Positions 51,895 through 60,243 of a stretch of DNA of 64,000 bases are shown here, in pieces. How positions within the stretch are numbered: the first letter of the stretch is position 1; each line of letters starts with the position of its first letter. The DNA is from Planctomycetota bacterium (GTDB lineage: Bacteria > Planctomycetota > UBA1135 > GCA-002748355). The translations under genes and the position numbers were made by a program. The notes beneath the pieces were generated by a model. It had not been told where the DNA came from, searched no databases, and saw only the letters and a list, made by a program, of their open reading frames with translations. Location of the stretch: contig PDSF01000034.1 of NCBI GenBank assembly GCA_002748355.1, positions 1 to 64,000 of the forward strand. Direction: 5' to 3'.

Positions 51895-51940
51895 AATATG
51901 ACATCTCAACTGTCGCATTGCAAGCATCCAGTGTCACATT
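51895..51940 (-). promoter_or_regulatory. Candidate MerR operator: three TGTCRYATT sites
   Basis: TGTCGCATT at 51911-51919 and TGTCACATT at 51932-51940 are direct repeats 21 bp apart (two helical turns). A third copy, TGTCATATT, lies on the opposite strand at 51895-51903. All are within 55 bases upstream of the MerR start codon, in an AT-richer stretch that should contain the promoter. Confidence 0.55.
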
Positions 51941-52081
51941 CTTACGCCACCCAACGATCCCTCTCGACCCAAGCGCGCACGACGAGCTTGTGAGTGCCGC
52001 GCTGGCTGAAGCGATGCCGTTATGGCGTTCAGCGCGCCGGCCTTTGCCCATGGCGGCCTGTTTCCGGCCGCCTAAAGCATC

Positions 52082-52118
52082 GCACGGGTCGTGAGAGCAA
52101 AGCTCTCACGACCCGTGC
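52082..52118 (-). terminator. 17-bp perfect hairpin (terminator-like, no U-tract)
   Basis: GCACGGGTCGTGAGAGC and GCTCTCACGACCCGTGC pair without mismatch around an AAA loop. It lies downstream of the minus-strand gene ending at 52181 and upstream of merR. No T-run follows on either strand. The rest of 51941-52180 holds no gene that I can support. Confidence 0.7.
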
Positions 52119-52180
52119 TCATGTACCAGCCGCTGAACTCGCAGCACCCTATTCGTCCTCGCGTTTGGCGGGAACGGGGC

Positions 52181-53170
52181 TTAGGCGAGGGGGTATTGGG
52201 TGAGTGCGCGGCTGCATTTATCATGCAGTTCGCGAACGGCACGGGCGGTCGTATCTTCGCAATTGCTGCCAATAATCTCCTCGAAGTGGCAGGAGGCAAA
52301 GGCAGCGGCGTTTTGCTCGTATCTCTCGACCCATGCCCTGCGGAGAGGGAGCATCGCCTCGCTCACCGGCCAGACTCCCATGCGGAGACGGGCCTGCTTG
52401 GCGTCCCCCATACGCCAGGGCTTCGCCGTTAGGCGGGCCCGGAAGCAGTTCTGGGCCATGCACATCTGGGCGTAGACCGGATCGGCGCCGATCGCGGCAA
52501 AGAACTCACTCACCTCCTCACTTCGCGCTGAGTAGAGCTTGTGCAAGGCCAGCAGACGAAGCCCTGCCGGCGTGCGGTACGTTGCCAGACGCCAATCGGA
52601 ATGCCGCTGCAGCCAGGCAGCGACGCGGCGACGCGCTCGTGTTTCCGCGTCACCGAAGAGAAGATTGCGAATCCTCTCAAGGCCGCGCGTGACCGACGGC
52701 CAAAGGAAGAGCAAAACGGCAAAGCTCACCAGCCCCACGCCGAGTTCGCCAAAACTGCTCCCCAGCGATATCGAGGCGGCAACGATGGTGGCGAAGACGA
52801 CCAAGTTCATCAGACAGCCAAGGTGCTCATCGAAGTCGATATCGGCGAAGAGCACATTTGGGGTGTTGAGACACTGGGCCCCGTAGGAGTTGCGGGTGAT
52901 CACGCTGTCCCCATGCCGCGCCAGGATCTCCTCGCGAATCGGCACCCCGTCGGCCCCGTTGTAGGGCACCCGCGGCTCTCTCCGCTCAAGCGACTCGCCG
53001 CCGAGGATCCTCTCAAGCGCTTCCTCGGCCCGTTGCTCGGCCATGGCCTGGGCCTCGGCCTGACTGCTGTCCGACCAACCAAAGCGCCGCACGGTCACTT
53101 GTCGGCGCTCCTCGCGCGTGCGCTTTTGGTACTGACGCCGGGCCTCCGCCCAATAATTCGGCACGATCAT
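52181..53170 (-). CDS. Uncharacterised membrane protein with conserved FADIDFD segment
   Basis: The ATG at 53170 gives 329 residues; a GTG at 53245 would add a CSGCG-containing segment that could be a zinc ribbon, and the start is not decided by a ribosome site. The N terminus is charged and helical (QVTVRRFGWSDSSQAEAQAM), then VPYNGADGVPIREEI, ITRNSYGAQCLNTP and FADIDFD, all of which look strongly conserved in character. Two membrane helices follow at about 115-160, then a soluble C-terminal domain with ASCHFEEIIGSNCED and a final helix. I do not recognise a named family. FADIDFD could be a metal-binding acid motif, but this is speculation. A strong hairpin follows the gene. Confidence 0.7.
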   Translation of the reverse strand: MIVPNYWAEARRQYQKRTREERRQVTVRRFGWSDSSQAEAQAMAEQRAEEALERILGGESLERREPRVPYNGADGVPIREEILARHGDSVITRNSYGAQCLNTPNVLFADIDFDEHLGCLMNLVVFATIVAASISLGSSFGELGVGLVSFAVLLFLWPSVTRGLERIRNLLFGDAETRARRRVAAWLQRHSDWRLATYRTPAGLRLLALHKLYSARSEEVSEFFAAIGADPVYAQMCMAQNCFRARLTAKPWRMGDAKQARLRMGVWPVSEAMLPLRRAWVERYEQNAAAFASCHFEEIIGSNCEDTTARAVRELHDKCSRALTQYPLA

Positions 53171-53403
53171 GCCCGTAGTATCGAACGGATCGGCCCTGGG
53201 AACAGATAGAGAGCCGCAGCCGGAGCAGAAATTATCCCGAGCCACCAGCCCCAGATCCCCGCAACGGCCCGCTTGCCCCCCCCAAACTGGCTGAGACCCC
53301 CCGCAAGATCTGCGAGGGAGACTGGAAGTGGAAGATCATCGCCAGGGAGAATCCCAGCGATAGATCATGTTCCCCTCAGCCCACCGCCGATGCACAGGCC
53401 ACC

Positions 53404-54750
53404 ATGGACGAATACCGCAACAACGCCTACAGCCTGGCCGCAGCTCTCTCTGAGAAATACGAACAGCAGATCGACTGCAATGCAGCCGGCGTCGACTGGG
53501 TCAGCGACTTCATCCTCTCCCGCAGCGAGGAGCTGGATCCCGAGACCCAGGCCGACCTGGTAGAGCTCATCGGCGCCTTCCTGGGTGAAGCGATCTGCGC
53601 GGAGTACGGCGGCCAGTGGGAAGTCCAGGGAGAGCGCGGCTACCTGCGGCTCAGCGAAGGCGGCCTGGCCGACCCTTTCCAGATGGCCACATGCTGCTTG
53701 CGCTACCGCGAGCGCTACCCCGCCTCGCAGCTCTTCGCCGTGACGCCGGCACTCGCCAAGCTCCGCATCGGCGGCCTCTACTCCGTAGCCGGCGATGACG
53801 GCAAATACCGCATCTACAAGGTGCTGGCCGCGGATCACCTGGCCGTTCACCTGCGCAAGTTCGCCAAGAGCTACGACTCGGTTCCCGAGCACTTGAAGCT
53901 CGAAGAGCTCGAGATCGGCATCAACCTCAATGCCTGGCAAAAGGGCGGTGAAATGCCAGCAGAACTGCCGATCGGGCACTTCCCGCTAGCGCACGAGGGC
54001 TTCTGGGAGCTTTCTCCACAGCTCATCCAGGTCGAGCCGGTCGCAGAAGACGAGCTGATGGGCTTCCACCTCTGGCTCTACGACGACGAAGCGGACGAAG
54101 CGACCGCTGACGAGCAGGCGAGCATCAAGCTGAGAGAAACGACTGTGGCCCAGCTGGCAGGCTTCCGCGTCGGGCTCGCCAAAGTCTGGCAGGAGGAGTA
54201 CAGCGATGCCGAGGGCGTGCCCAGGCAAGGCGTACGCGGCACCCTCGCGGTGATGTGCGAGGACGAAGAGCAGGACTTCGACCTGCGAGTGGCCCTGGGC
54301 GACGAAGTGAAGCTCGGCAGCGCACGCTACATCGTGTCCGCCATCGACGAAGGCGAACAGCTAGGGACGCTCACACTGACCCAGCTTCCGCCCGAGGCCA
54401 CGCCGCCAAGCTCGGGCCTTACTCCGATAGAACCGATGCCAGAGCCATCCGGACCAGTGCGCCCGATGCCGGAGCCCTCCACGCCAGCCCAAGCCACAGA
54501 AGCCCAGGCCAGCCCGGCGCAAAACACCCAGGCACCCTCCACCCCAGCATGGCTAACGGTCCTGGCCCTGCTCCCCTTCCTACTGCTGCCCCATGCCACA
54601 ACAGGCGTTAGCCGAGCCGGCCTGGGCCTGGCCGCACTCGTCGCCTGGGGCACCCTGATGCGCCCCTCTTGGCGCGGCCTTTCCGGCTTCTACGGGACAG
54701 CCCTCTTGGCCCTACAAGCCGTCGTCCTGCTGATCCTCTCCCTATTCTGA
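53404..54750 (+). CDS. Uncharacterised protein with C-terminal membrane anchor
   Basis: The 448-residue protein has an N-terminal soluble domain (about 1-110) with ADLVELIGAFLGEAICAEYGGQW, reminiscent of DUF3806-like or immunity-type folds, a middle domain that may bind small ligands (LAKLRIGGLYSVAGDDGKYRIYKVLAADH), an acidic region around 200-240, then a Pro/Ala/Thr/Gln-rich linker (about 335-375) and two or three hydrophobic helices at the end. No signal peptide is present, so the soluble parts probably face the cytoplasm. I do not recognise the family. Its last nine bases overlap a convergent gene. Confidence 0.65.
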   Translation: MDEYRNNAYSLAAALSEKYEQQIDCNAAGVDWVSDFILSRSEELDPETQADLVELIGAFLGEAICAEYGGQWEVQGERGYLRLSEGGLADPFQMATCCLRYRERYPASQLFAVTPALAKLRIGGLYSVAGDDGKYRIYKVLAADHLAVHLRKFAKSYDSVPEHLKLEELEIGINLNAWQKGGEMPAELPIGHFPLAHEGFWELSPQLIQVEPVAEDELMGFHLWLYDDEADEATADEQASIKLRETTVAQLAGFRVGLAKVWQEEYSDAEGVPRQGVRGTLAVMCEDEEQDFDLRVALGDEVKLGSARYIVSAIDEGEQLGTLTLTQLPPEATPPSSGLTPIEPMPEPSGPVRPMPEPSTPAQATEAQASPAQNTQAPSTPAWLTVLALLPFLLLPHATTGVSRAGLGLAALVAWGTLMRPSWRGLSGFYGTALLALQAVVLLILSLF

Positions 54751-55149
54751 GCCCTCGCCCAACAGCGCCTGAAAACGCGCCGCAAGATCCCGGACATACG
54801 GGCAGCCCTCAAGCAAGTGAGGCGCGAAGTAGATCTCCCAGTCCGCGCCCTCGCAGCAGCATGCGAGCGAGAGCGCATTCCCCATCGGGGGCTGCTGCAG
54901 CAGCGTCGCCAACTCCCCCTCCGGGATCGCCATCACCTGCCCAACGAGCTCCCCAAAGCGCTCCCTCGACCGCTCTCCGAGCGACTCCGCCGAACTCTTC
55001 CCCTTGGCATTCGGCAGATACCTGCGCAGCAGCAGCTGCCCGCCCTCGTCCAGCTCGATCCACTCGGCCCCACGAATCCCCTCGTGCTTCCCCCAGCGGA
55101 GAAGCTTAGGACGGTTTCCACGCTCAACATGAAGACGCAAGCTGTTCAT
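54742..55149 (-). CDS. Uncharacterised 135-residue protein
   Basis: A small protein with N-terminal RLHVERGNRPKLLRWGKHEGI, a middle region LLLRRYLPNAKGKSS, and a C-terminal half containing LSLACCCEGADWEIYF. No family was recognised. The reading frame is plausible in codon use and is convergent with the preceding gene, overlapping it by nine bases. It could be a remnant or a lineage-specific protein. No convincing ribosome site was seen. Confidence 0.45.
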   Translation of the reverse strand: MNSLRLHVERGNRPKLLRWGKHEGIRGAEWIELDEGGQLLLRRYLPNAKGKSSAESLGERSRERFGELVGQVMAIPEGELATLLQQPPMGNALSLACCCEGADWEIYFAPHLLEGCPYVRDLAARFQALLGEGSE

Positions 55150-55265
55150 TCGCGGAGTCCTGACGAAGGGAGGGTTCGGCTTGCTCGCCCGATTCGCTTA
55201 GCCCCAGTCTGAGCCACCGGCCACGCAGGGATGAGCGCGGCGGCAATGAGCCCCGCAGAGACGGC

Positions 55266-56390
55266 TTAGTTGCCGGTCAGCGCCGCCCGCAACCGAGCCA
55301 AACAGCCTTCCGGGTCCCGGAGTTTGGCCAGGCCGAAGAGCCCGATACGGAAGCTGCTGAAGTCCTCGCGCTCGCCGCACATCAGCGGGACCCCGCCAGC
55401 GATCTGTAGCCCGGCCGCGCCAAACTTGGCGCCGCTTTGCCGCTCCGGGTCATCGCTGTAGCTGACCACGATGCCAGAGGACTCGTAGCCGGGCGCGGCC
55501 ACGCTCGGGAAGCCACTAGCCTGCAGCAGCTCGCGCAGCTCCCGCCCCATACGCAGCTGCACGTCCTTGGCCTTGTCGAGGCCGAAGTCGCGCATCTCCC
55601 CCATCGCCTGATGAAAGACGCAGAGGGCGTCGGTCGGCATCGTCGCGTGATAGGCGTGCCCACCTTCCTGGTAGGCCTGCATGATCTCCAACCACTTGCG
55701 CAGATCGCAGGTGAAGCTCGAACTCGTGGTCCTGCGCACGCGCTCCAGCGCTTGCCGGCTCAACATCACCACGCCGGCACAGGGCGAAGCGCTCCAGCCC
55801 TTCTGCGGGGCGGTGATCAGCACATCGATGCCCAGCTCGCTCATATCGAGCCAGTAGGTCCCCGAGGCGATGCAGTCGAGCACGAAGAGCCCACCCACCG
55901 CGTGAACCGCAGCTGCGGTGCGGCGCAGATACTCGTCCGGCAGCTGCATCCCGGCCGAGGTCTCGACATGGGGAGCAAAGACCAGCGCTGGCTTCTCGCT
56001 GGCGATGCGCTCGCAGAGCTCATCGATCGCCGGGGGCTCCCAGGGGGCCTGGGGCTCGTCAGCAAGCTGCCGCGCCGTCAGCACCGAACACTGCTCGGCG
56101 ATCGCAGCTCGCTCAAGGATTTGGCTCCAGCGGTAACTGAACCAGCCGTTGCGCAGGATCAGCACCCGCTCGCCCTGGGCGAGCTGGCGCGCGACAGCCT
56201 CCATAGCGAAGGTGCCGCCGCCCGGGACCAGCAGCCCCGCCTCGGCGCCATAGACCTCGCGTAGCCCTGCGCAAAGCTCCCGCATCACAGTGCGGAAGCG
56301 CTGGGACATGTGGTTGAGAGAGTGGTCGGAGAAGACCACCGAATACTCGAGTAGTCCACCAGGGTCGATTTCGTTCGGGTCGGGCAGCAT
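55266..56390 (-). CDS. Class V PLP-dependent aminotransferase (alanine/serine-glyoxylate type)
   Basis: The 374-residue protein belongs to the fold-type I class V aminotransferases. The N-terminal VVFSDHSLNHMSQRF replaces the usual PGPT-SHR segment; LLVPGGGTFAMEAVARQL carries the phosphate loop; GLFVLDCIASG precedes the lysine motif TAPQKGWSASP (the PLP Schiff base). The C-terminal RIGLFG is the substrate carboxylate Arg. Family activities include alanine-, serine- or aspartate-glyoxylate and phosphonate aminotransferases; which one applies here cannot be read. GGAGG precedes the start. It is flanked by uncharacterised genes. Confidence 0.88.
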   Translation of the reverse strand: MLPDPNEIDPGGLLEYSVVFSDHSLNHMSQRFRTVMRELCAGLREVYGAEAGLLVPGGGTFAMEAVARQLAQGERVLILRNGWFSYRWSQILERAAIAEQCSVLTARQLADEPQAPWEPPAIDELCERIASEKPALVFAPHVETSAGMQLPDEYLRRTAAAVHAVGGLFVLDCIASGTYWLDMSELGIDVLITAPQKGWSASPCAGVVMLSRQALERVRRTTSSSFTCDLRKWLEIMQAYQEGGHAYHATMPTDALCVFHQAMGEMRDFGLDKAKDVQLRMGRELRELLQASGFPSVAAPGYESSGIVVSYSDDPERQSGAKFGAAGLQIAGGVPLMCGEREDFSSFRIGLFGLAKLRDPEGCLARLRAALTGN

Positions 56391-56560
56391 GCATTCCTCC
56401 AGGAGATCCGTTGATCGTGACGGATCAAGGAGGCGAACGCCATGCTTGCGCCGCTGCAGTTCTGCTGGATCCCCCTCCCAGGAGCATCCAGGCGGGGCAG
56501 GAAGCTCAGCTCCGCGGCGTCGCGGCGCTCTCTCTCAAACTCTCGGAAAAGGCTGGCCTA

Positions 56561-57202
56561 TCAATAGCGCCAGACCTTGGCGAGCATCCTCCACTGCCGC
56601 CCATCATGGAAGAAGAGGTGGAACTTGAGACCCGAACTCTTCCCCGGCTCGACGAACTCCACCTCGTAGAAGCTGGCGCCAGGACGCAGAAGAGTCTTGG
56701 CGGCTTCGATGGCGCCACCTGGGAATTCACGCACCGCTGGGTTCTTTGCCTCGGACGCCGCAAGCTCTTCGGTCGTCGCCCCGTGCACCTGGATCTCCGT
56801 GCGCTCCGGCCGCTTCTTGAAGATCCTGGCCAAAGCCTCGTCACTGCTGGGCCATATCTTGGAGCACCCCTTGAAGATTTTCTTCGCCGCTTCTTCGGAT
56901 CCGTCCTTCAGCGCCTTAGCCAGACTCTCCTCGGTCACCGCGAGACCGCGCACCAAGGCCGCCGCCTGCGCCGTCTTACCTCCAATAGAGGCCTCACGGA
57001 TCTCCTTCATCAGTGCACGTAGACCCTCGGCGCCCGCCTCTTGCCTCGGCGTCTGCTCTCCTACTTGCGTGCTCGGTTCGTGAGCGTTTGTCCGCCCCTC
57101 GGCGCCCGCCTCTTGTTTCGGCGTCTGCTCCCCGCCGCAGGCACCGAGCAGAAGGAAAGCGGCGAGCGGGAGAGTGCGTAGCAGTCGCAGGATCTTGGAC
57201 AT
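56561..57202 (-). CDS. Uncharacterised lipoprotein with an internal 35-bp duplication
   Basis: The 213-residue product opens with a lipoprotein signal (LRTLPLAAFLLLGAC, Cys22). After the cysteine a short segment GEQTPKQEAGAEG recurs as GEQTPRQEAGAEG 24 residues later; it is encoded by a 35-bp direct repeat. The rest is helical (about 62-150), then a beta-rich part ending in VEFVEPGKSSGLKFHLFFHD and MLAKVWRY. No family is recognised; the C-terminal half looks like a compact lipocalin- or NTF2-like fold, which is speculative. One palindrome copy lies near its end. Confidence 0.7.
   Translation of the reverse strand: MSKILRLLRTLPLAAFLLLGACGGEQTPKQEAGAEGRTNAHEPSTQVGEQTPRQEAGAEGLRALMKEIREASIGGKTAQAAALVRGLAVTEESLAKALKDGSEEAAKKIFKGCSKIWPSSDEALARIFKKRPERTEIQVHGATTEELAASEAKNPAVREFPGGAIEAAKTLLRPGASFYEVEFVEPGKSSGLKFHLFFHDGRQWRMLAKVWRY
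57024..57130 (-). repeat. 35-bp direct repeat inside the lipoprotein gene
   Basis: Bases 57024-57058 and 57096-57130 are identical except for CC versus TT. The 72-bp offset keeps the frame and explains the repeated GEQTP-QEAGAEG unit in the protein. The copy is recent enough to have only two changes. Confidence 0.85.
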
Positions 57203-57439
57203 GGTGTCCCCTCTATCAGTGTTGGCTTGATGGCTATCGCCCTTTTATCGGACGCGAGCGATAGGGCCTGTGGAGGATTCGCCGGCGCTGCAAGCCTGCA
57301 TTGCCGCCGCGATTTCCGGAGAGCAAGAGCATCGCGAACCCTGCCCCAGATAGCCAAAGACCTCCAAGGAGGCCAAGCTCCTCGAAGGCCCAATCACTAG
57401 GCACAGGACGACAGGGCAGTGTCGAGGCCAGAAAGCGAT

Positions 57440-59671
57440 CTAGCCAGCCGCCCACTGCCCGAGCAACCGCAAGGCCCGATCGGCCGTCCGGAAGCACGGC
57501 ACCCGCTGCTCGATCAACCAGTTGAGGAAGGGCTCATACATCGGCCCCGCATCGACCACGACGACGAAGGGCTTCTTCGACTCACGGAAGCTCTGCACCA
57601 GGCGCGGGCCGATGCCGCCTTCACGGGTGAAGTCCTCTCGATGCCCTTCGCCCGCAGGCAAGGTCTGCAGCGCCCCGGTCAAAGGCACCACACCAAGAAC
57701 CCCCAAATCGACCCCAGGATCCGCCAGCACCGCCCGCAAAGCCCCGTCGTAGGCCTCGTCGCCCATGATCGGCGTCAGGTCGAGGGGATTGTGCACCGAG
57801 ACGATGTCCTGAATACGGCAGGAGGCGAAGAGTTCCTCGAGCTTGGCGCCGGTCTCCTTCGCAAACTCGGCCAGCTGGAAGTCCCCGAGGTAGTCGGCGA
57901 TCGCGACACACTCAAAGCCAGCGTTGCTGATGGCGCCCAGCTTGCGCCCTGAGAGCTTCCTCTCACCAAGGAAGCTGGCCAGCAAGAACAGCTCCTGGAA
58001 GTCGGCCAGCTGCTCCACCACCGTGACTCCCGCCTCTTCGGCCAGTTGCCGCGTGACCTCGTAATCCCCGGCCACCGAAGCGGTGTGCGATGCCGAAGCC
58101 GCCGCCCCGGCCGAGGTGCGGCCAGAACGGTAGAGCAACACCCGCTTGCCCTGGGCCGTGATCTCCCGGGCCGCGCGCAAGAAGCGCAGGCCATCGCCCG
58201 GCTGGAAGCCCTCGACGTAGCAGGCGTAGAGCTGCAGCTCCTGGTCATCCTTCAGATGCTCGAGGTAGTCGCCGATGGTCAGGTCGCTCTGGTTGCCAAA
58301 GGTGACCAGATACTTCGGGTTGACCGCCGCGATCTTGGACGCCTGCGAAACGGCAAAGGCGCCGCTCTGCGACAGCAGGGCCACGGGAGAGACTTCTCCC
58401 GTAGTCTCCGGCATCTTGAACTGCGGAATAAACAGGGTGTCGTAGCCGCCCGGCCGCGACCTCACTCCGAGGCAGTTGCCACCGTTGATGACCGGGCCAC
58501 CGCTCGCAGTACTGCGCGAATCACGGATGGCCTGGTGCATGCGCTGGGCAATCGCGCTGCTCTCGGCCCGCTCTTCGAGCCCACCGGGGATCACGATCAA
58601 ACTCTCCGCGCGGTCCAGGCGCACGAGCTCTTCGATCAGCCCCGGTGTCTGCTCGGCCGAAACCGCGCAGATAAAGAGGTCGACCTTCCCCGGCATCGAC
58701 TCGAGATCCGGCACGCACAGGCAGCCATCGATCTCGTCGCTGCCCGGTTTGACCACGGTGACCCGCTTGGGGTCGAAGCCGGCGCGCAGGGTGTTCTTGA
58801 GGATGATGCGCCCGGGGTTGATCTTGGACGAGACCCCGATGATGCCGATCGACTCCGGCTGCAGCAGCTTGCCGATCTTGGGCACCGGCCGCGGCAGCCG
58901 TGCCGACGGAACTGGCGCGCCGAGCTTGGCCAGACAGTCGAGCGCCATCGGTCCCGAAGGTGTCAGGACCAGCGGGTTGATCTCCAACTCGCGGAGGTAG
59001 TCCGGGCAGCCCTTCTCGGCAAGCTCCAGGAAGCCGAGCAACTGCGACTCCAGGACCTGGGGCTCGACACGCGGCCCTTGTCCGCGAAGCCCGCCGAGGA
59101 GGAGTTCGGTGACTCGAGCTCGACCCAGCGCCGGGAGTATCCTCTCCTTGCTGGTATTCTCCGGCGAGAGGATCGCGACCCCGGTTCCTGGCACGAAGCT
59201 CTTGGACAAGAACTCGGTGTAGATCCCGCCAGGCCCGAAGTTGACGATGGGCCCGAAGTCTTCGGTATAGCGCAGGCCAAGGAGCAGCTCGCCGCCGAGT
59301 TCCTTGTCGAACTTGACCAACTCGCAGAGCAGGAGCCCTTCGAGCTCCTGCCCGGTGAAGCGCTCGAACATGTCCTGCGCGGCCTGCTGGATCGCATCGC
59401 GATCGGCTCCGGCCAACACCCGCACGCCACCGACATCGCTCTTGTGCAGGATCGCCGGAGAGACGACCTTGAGTACGACACCGTGCGGGCCAAAGCGCTC
59501 CAGATCGATGGCGGCCAAGTCATCGGCTGAGCGCAGGAGACGGTGCTCCGGAACACGAACGCCCACGGCCTGCAAGAGCTCGAGCCCTTCGTGTTCGAGC
59601 AAGACATCGCGGCCCGCCGCCCGGGCCGCCTCAGAGAGTCGTTCCAAGACGGCGAGCGCGCTTGCTCTCAT
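57440..59671 (-). CDS. ADP-forming acyl-CoA synthetase, rearranged domain order
   Basis: The 743-residue protein uses acyl-CoA, ADP and phosphate to make ATP and free acid (or the reverse). Domain order: ATP-grasp first (about 5-225, with FGPHGVVLKVVSPAILHKSDVGGV and LLLCELVKFDKELGGELLLG), then CoA-binding (about 270-390, IGIIGVSSKINPGRIILKN), then the succinyl-CoA-ligase-like part with the phosphohistidine region SASHTASVAGDYEV. In many ADP-forming acetyl-CoA synthetases the CoA-binding domain is first, so this is a permuted form. It overlaps iorB by four bases. That coupling suggests it uses arylacetyl-CoA or related acyl-CoA made by IorAB. Confidence 0.9.
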   Translation of the reverse strand: MRASALAVLERLSEAARAAGRDVLLEHEGLELLQAVGVRVPEHRLLRSADDLAAIDLERFGPHGVVLKVVSPAILHKSDVGGVRVLAGADRDAIQQAAQDMFERFTGQELEGLLLCELVKFDKELGGELLLGLRYTEDFGPIVNFGPGGIYTEFLSKSFVPGTGVAILSPENTSKERILPALGRARVTELLLGGLRGQGPRVEPQVLESQLLGFLELAEKGCPDYLRELEINPLVLTPSGPMALDCLAKLGAPVPSARLPRPVPKIGKLLQPESIGIIGVSSKINPGRIILKNTLRAGFDPKRVTVVKPGSDEIDGCLCVPDLESMPGKVDLFICAVSAEQTPGLIEELVRLDRAESLIVIPGGLEERAESSAIAQRMHQAIRDSRSTASGGPVINGGNCLGVRSRPGGYDTLFIPQFKMPETTGEVSPVALLSQSGAFAVSQASKIAAVNPKYLVTFGNQSDLTIGDYLEHLKDDQELQLYACYVEGFQPGDGLRFLRAAREITAQGKRVLLYRSGRTSAGAAASASHTASVAGDYEVTRQLAEEAGVTVVEQLADFQELFLLASFLGERKLSGRKLGAISNAGFECVAIADYLGDFQLAEFAKETGAKLEELFASCRIQDIVSVHNPLDLTPIMGDEAYDGALRAVLADPGVDLGVLGVVPLTGALQTLPAGEGHREDFTREGGIGPRLVQSFRESKKPFVVVVDAGPMYEPFLNWLIEQRVPCFRTADRALRLLGQWAAG

Positions 59672-60240
59672 ACCGCGGCCCCCCTCCCGAGCTCGAAGGC
59701 TTTGAGGTTGCAGTCGACGACCTTCTGGCCCTTGGACTCGAAGCGCTTCTTGATGAAGCCAGACACCGCCTCTGGCTCCAGCGGCAGAAGATCCACCGCG
59801 GCTCCGATCAGCACCATGTTGCTAGCGCGCGAGGAGCCCGCCTCGCGGGCCAACTTGGCGCTCTCGACGATGATCGACTTGGGCAGCTTATCGATGCTGG
59901 CGCGGATCTCGTCGATGTCCGGGTAGTTGTCGATGTTCTTGAACGGCTTCGCGGCTGTTACCAGCGTGCCCGCGGGATCAAGCCAGTCCGTGTAGCGCAG
60001 AGACTCCATCGGCTCCATGGAGAGGATCAGGTCGGCCTTGCCGCGAGGGATCAGGTCGCTCGCAATCGGCTGATCTGAGAGACGCAGGTGCGCCTGCACA
60101 GCGCCGCCCCGCTGGGACATGCCGTGCACCTCGGACTGCTTGACGTGAAGCCCCGCCTGCATGGCACTCCACGCGATGATCGCTGAGATCGACAGGACGC
60201 CCTGCCCCCCAACGCCAGCTAGCACGATGTCACATTTCAT
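59668..60240 (-). CDS. iorB: Indolepyruvate oxidoreductase subunit beta
   Basis: IorB is the gamma-type subunit of 2-oxoacid oxidoreductases. The 190-residue protein has the family start LAGVGGQGVLSISAII, the SEVHGMSQRGGAVQAHLR motif and LILSMEPMESLRY. Length is standard. It follows iorA by three bases and overlaps the acyl-CoA synthetase. Confidence 0.94.
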   Translation of the reverse strand: MKCDIVLAGVGGQGVLSISAIIAWSAMQAGLHVKQSEVHGMSQRGGAVQAHLRLSDQPIASDLIPRGKADLILSMEPMESLRYTDWLDPAGTLVTAAKPFKNIDNYPDIDEIRASIDKLPKSIIVESAKLAREAGSSRASNMVLIGAAVDLLPLEPEAVSGFIKKRFESKGQKVVDCNLKAFELGRGAAV

Positions 60241-60243
60241 GGT

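Noticed and set aside
58046..59530. Plus-strand frame of 494 codons opposite the acyl-CoA synthetase
   Set aside because: Shadow frame with no recognised motif; the minus-strand gene is well supported.
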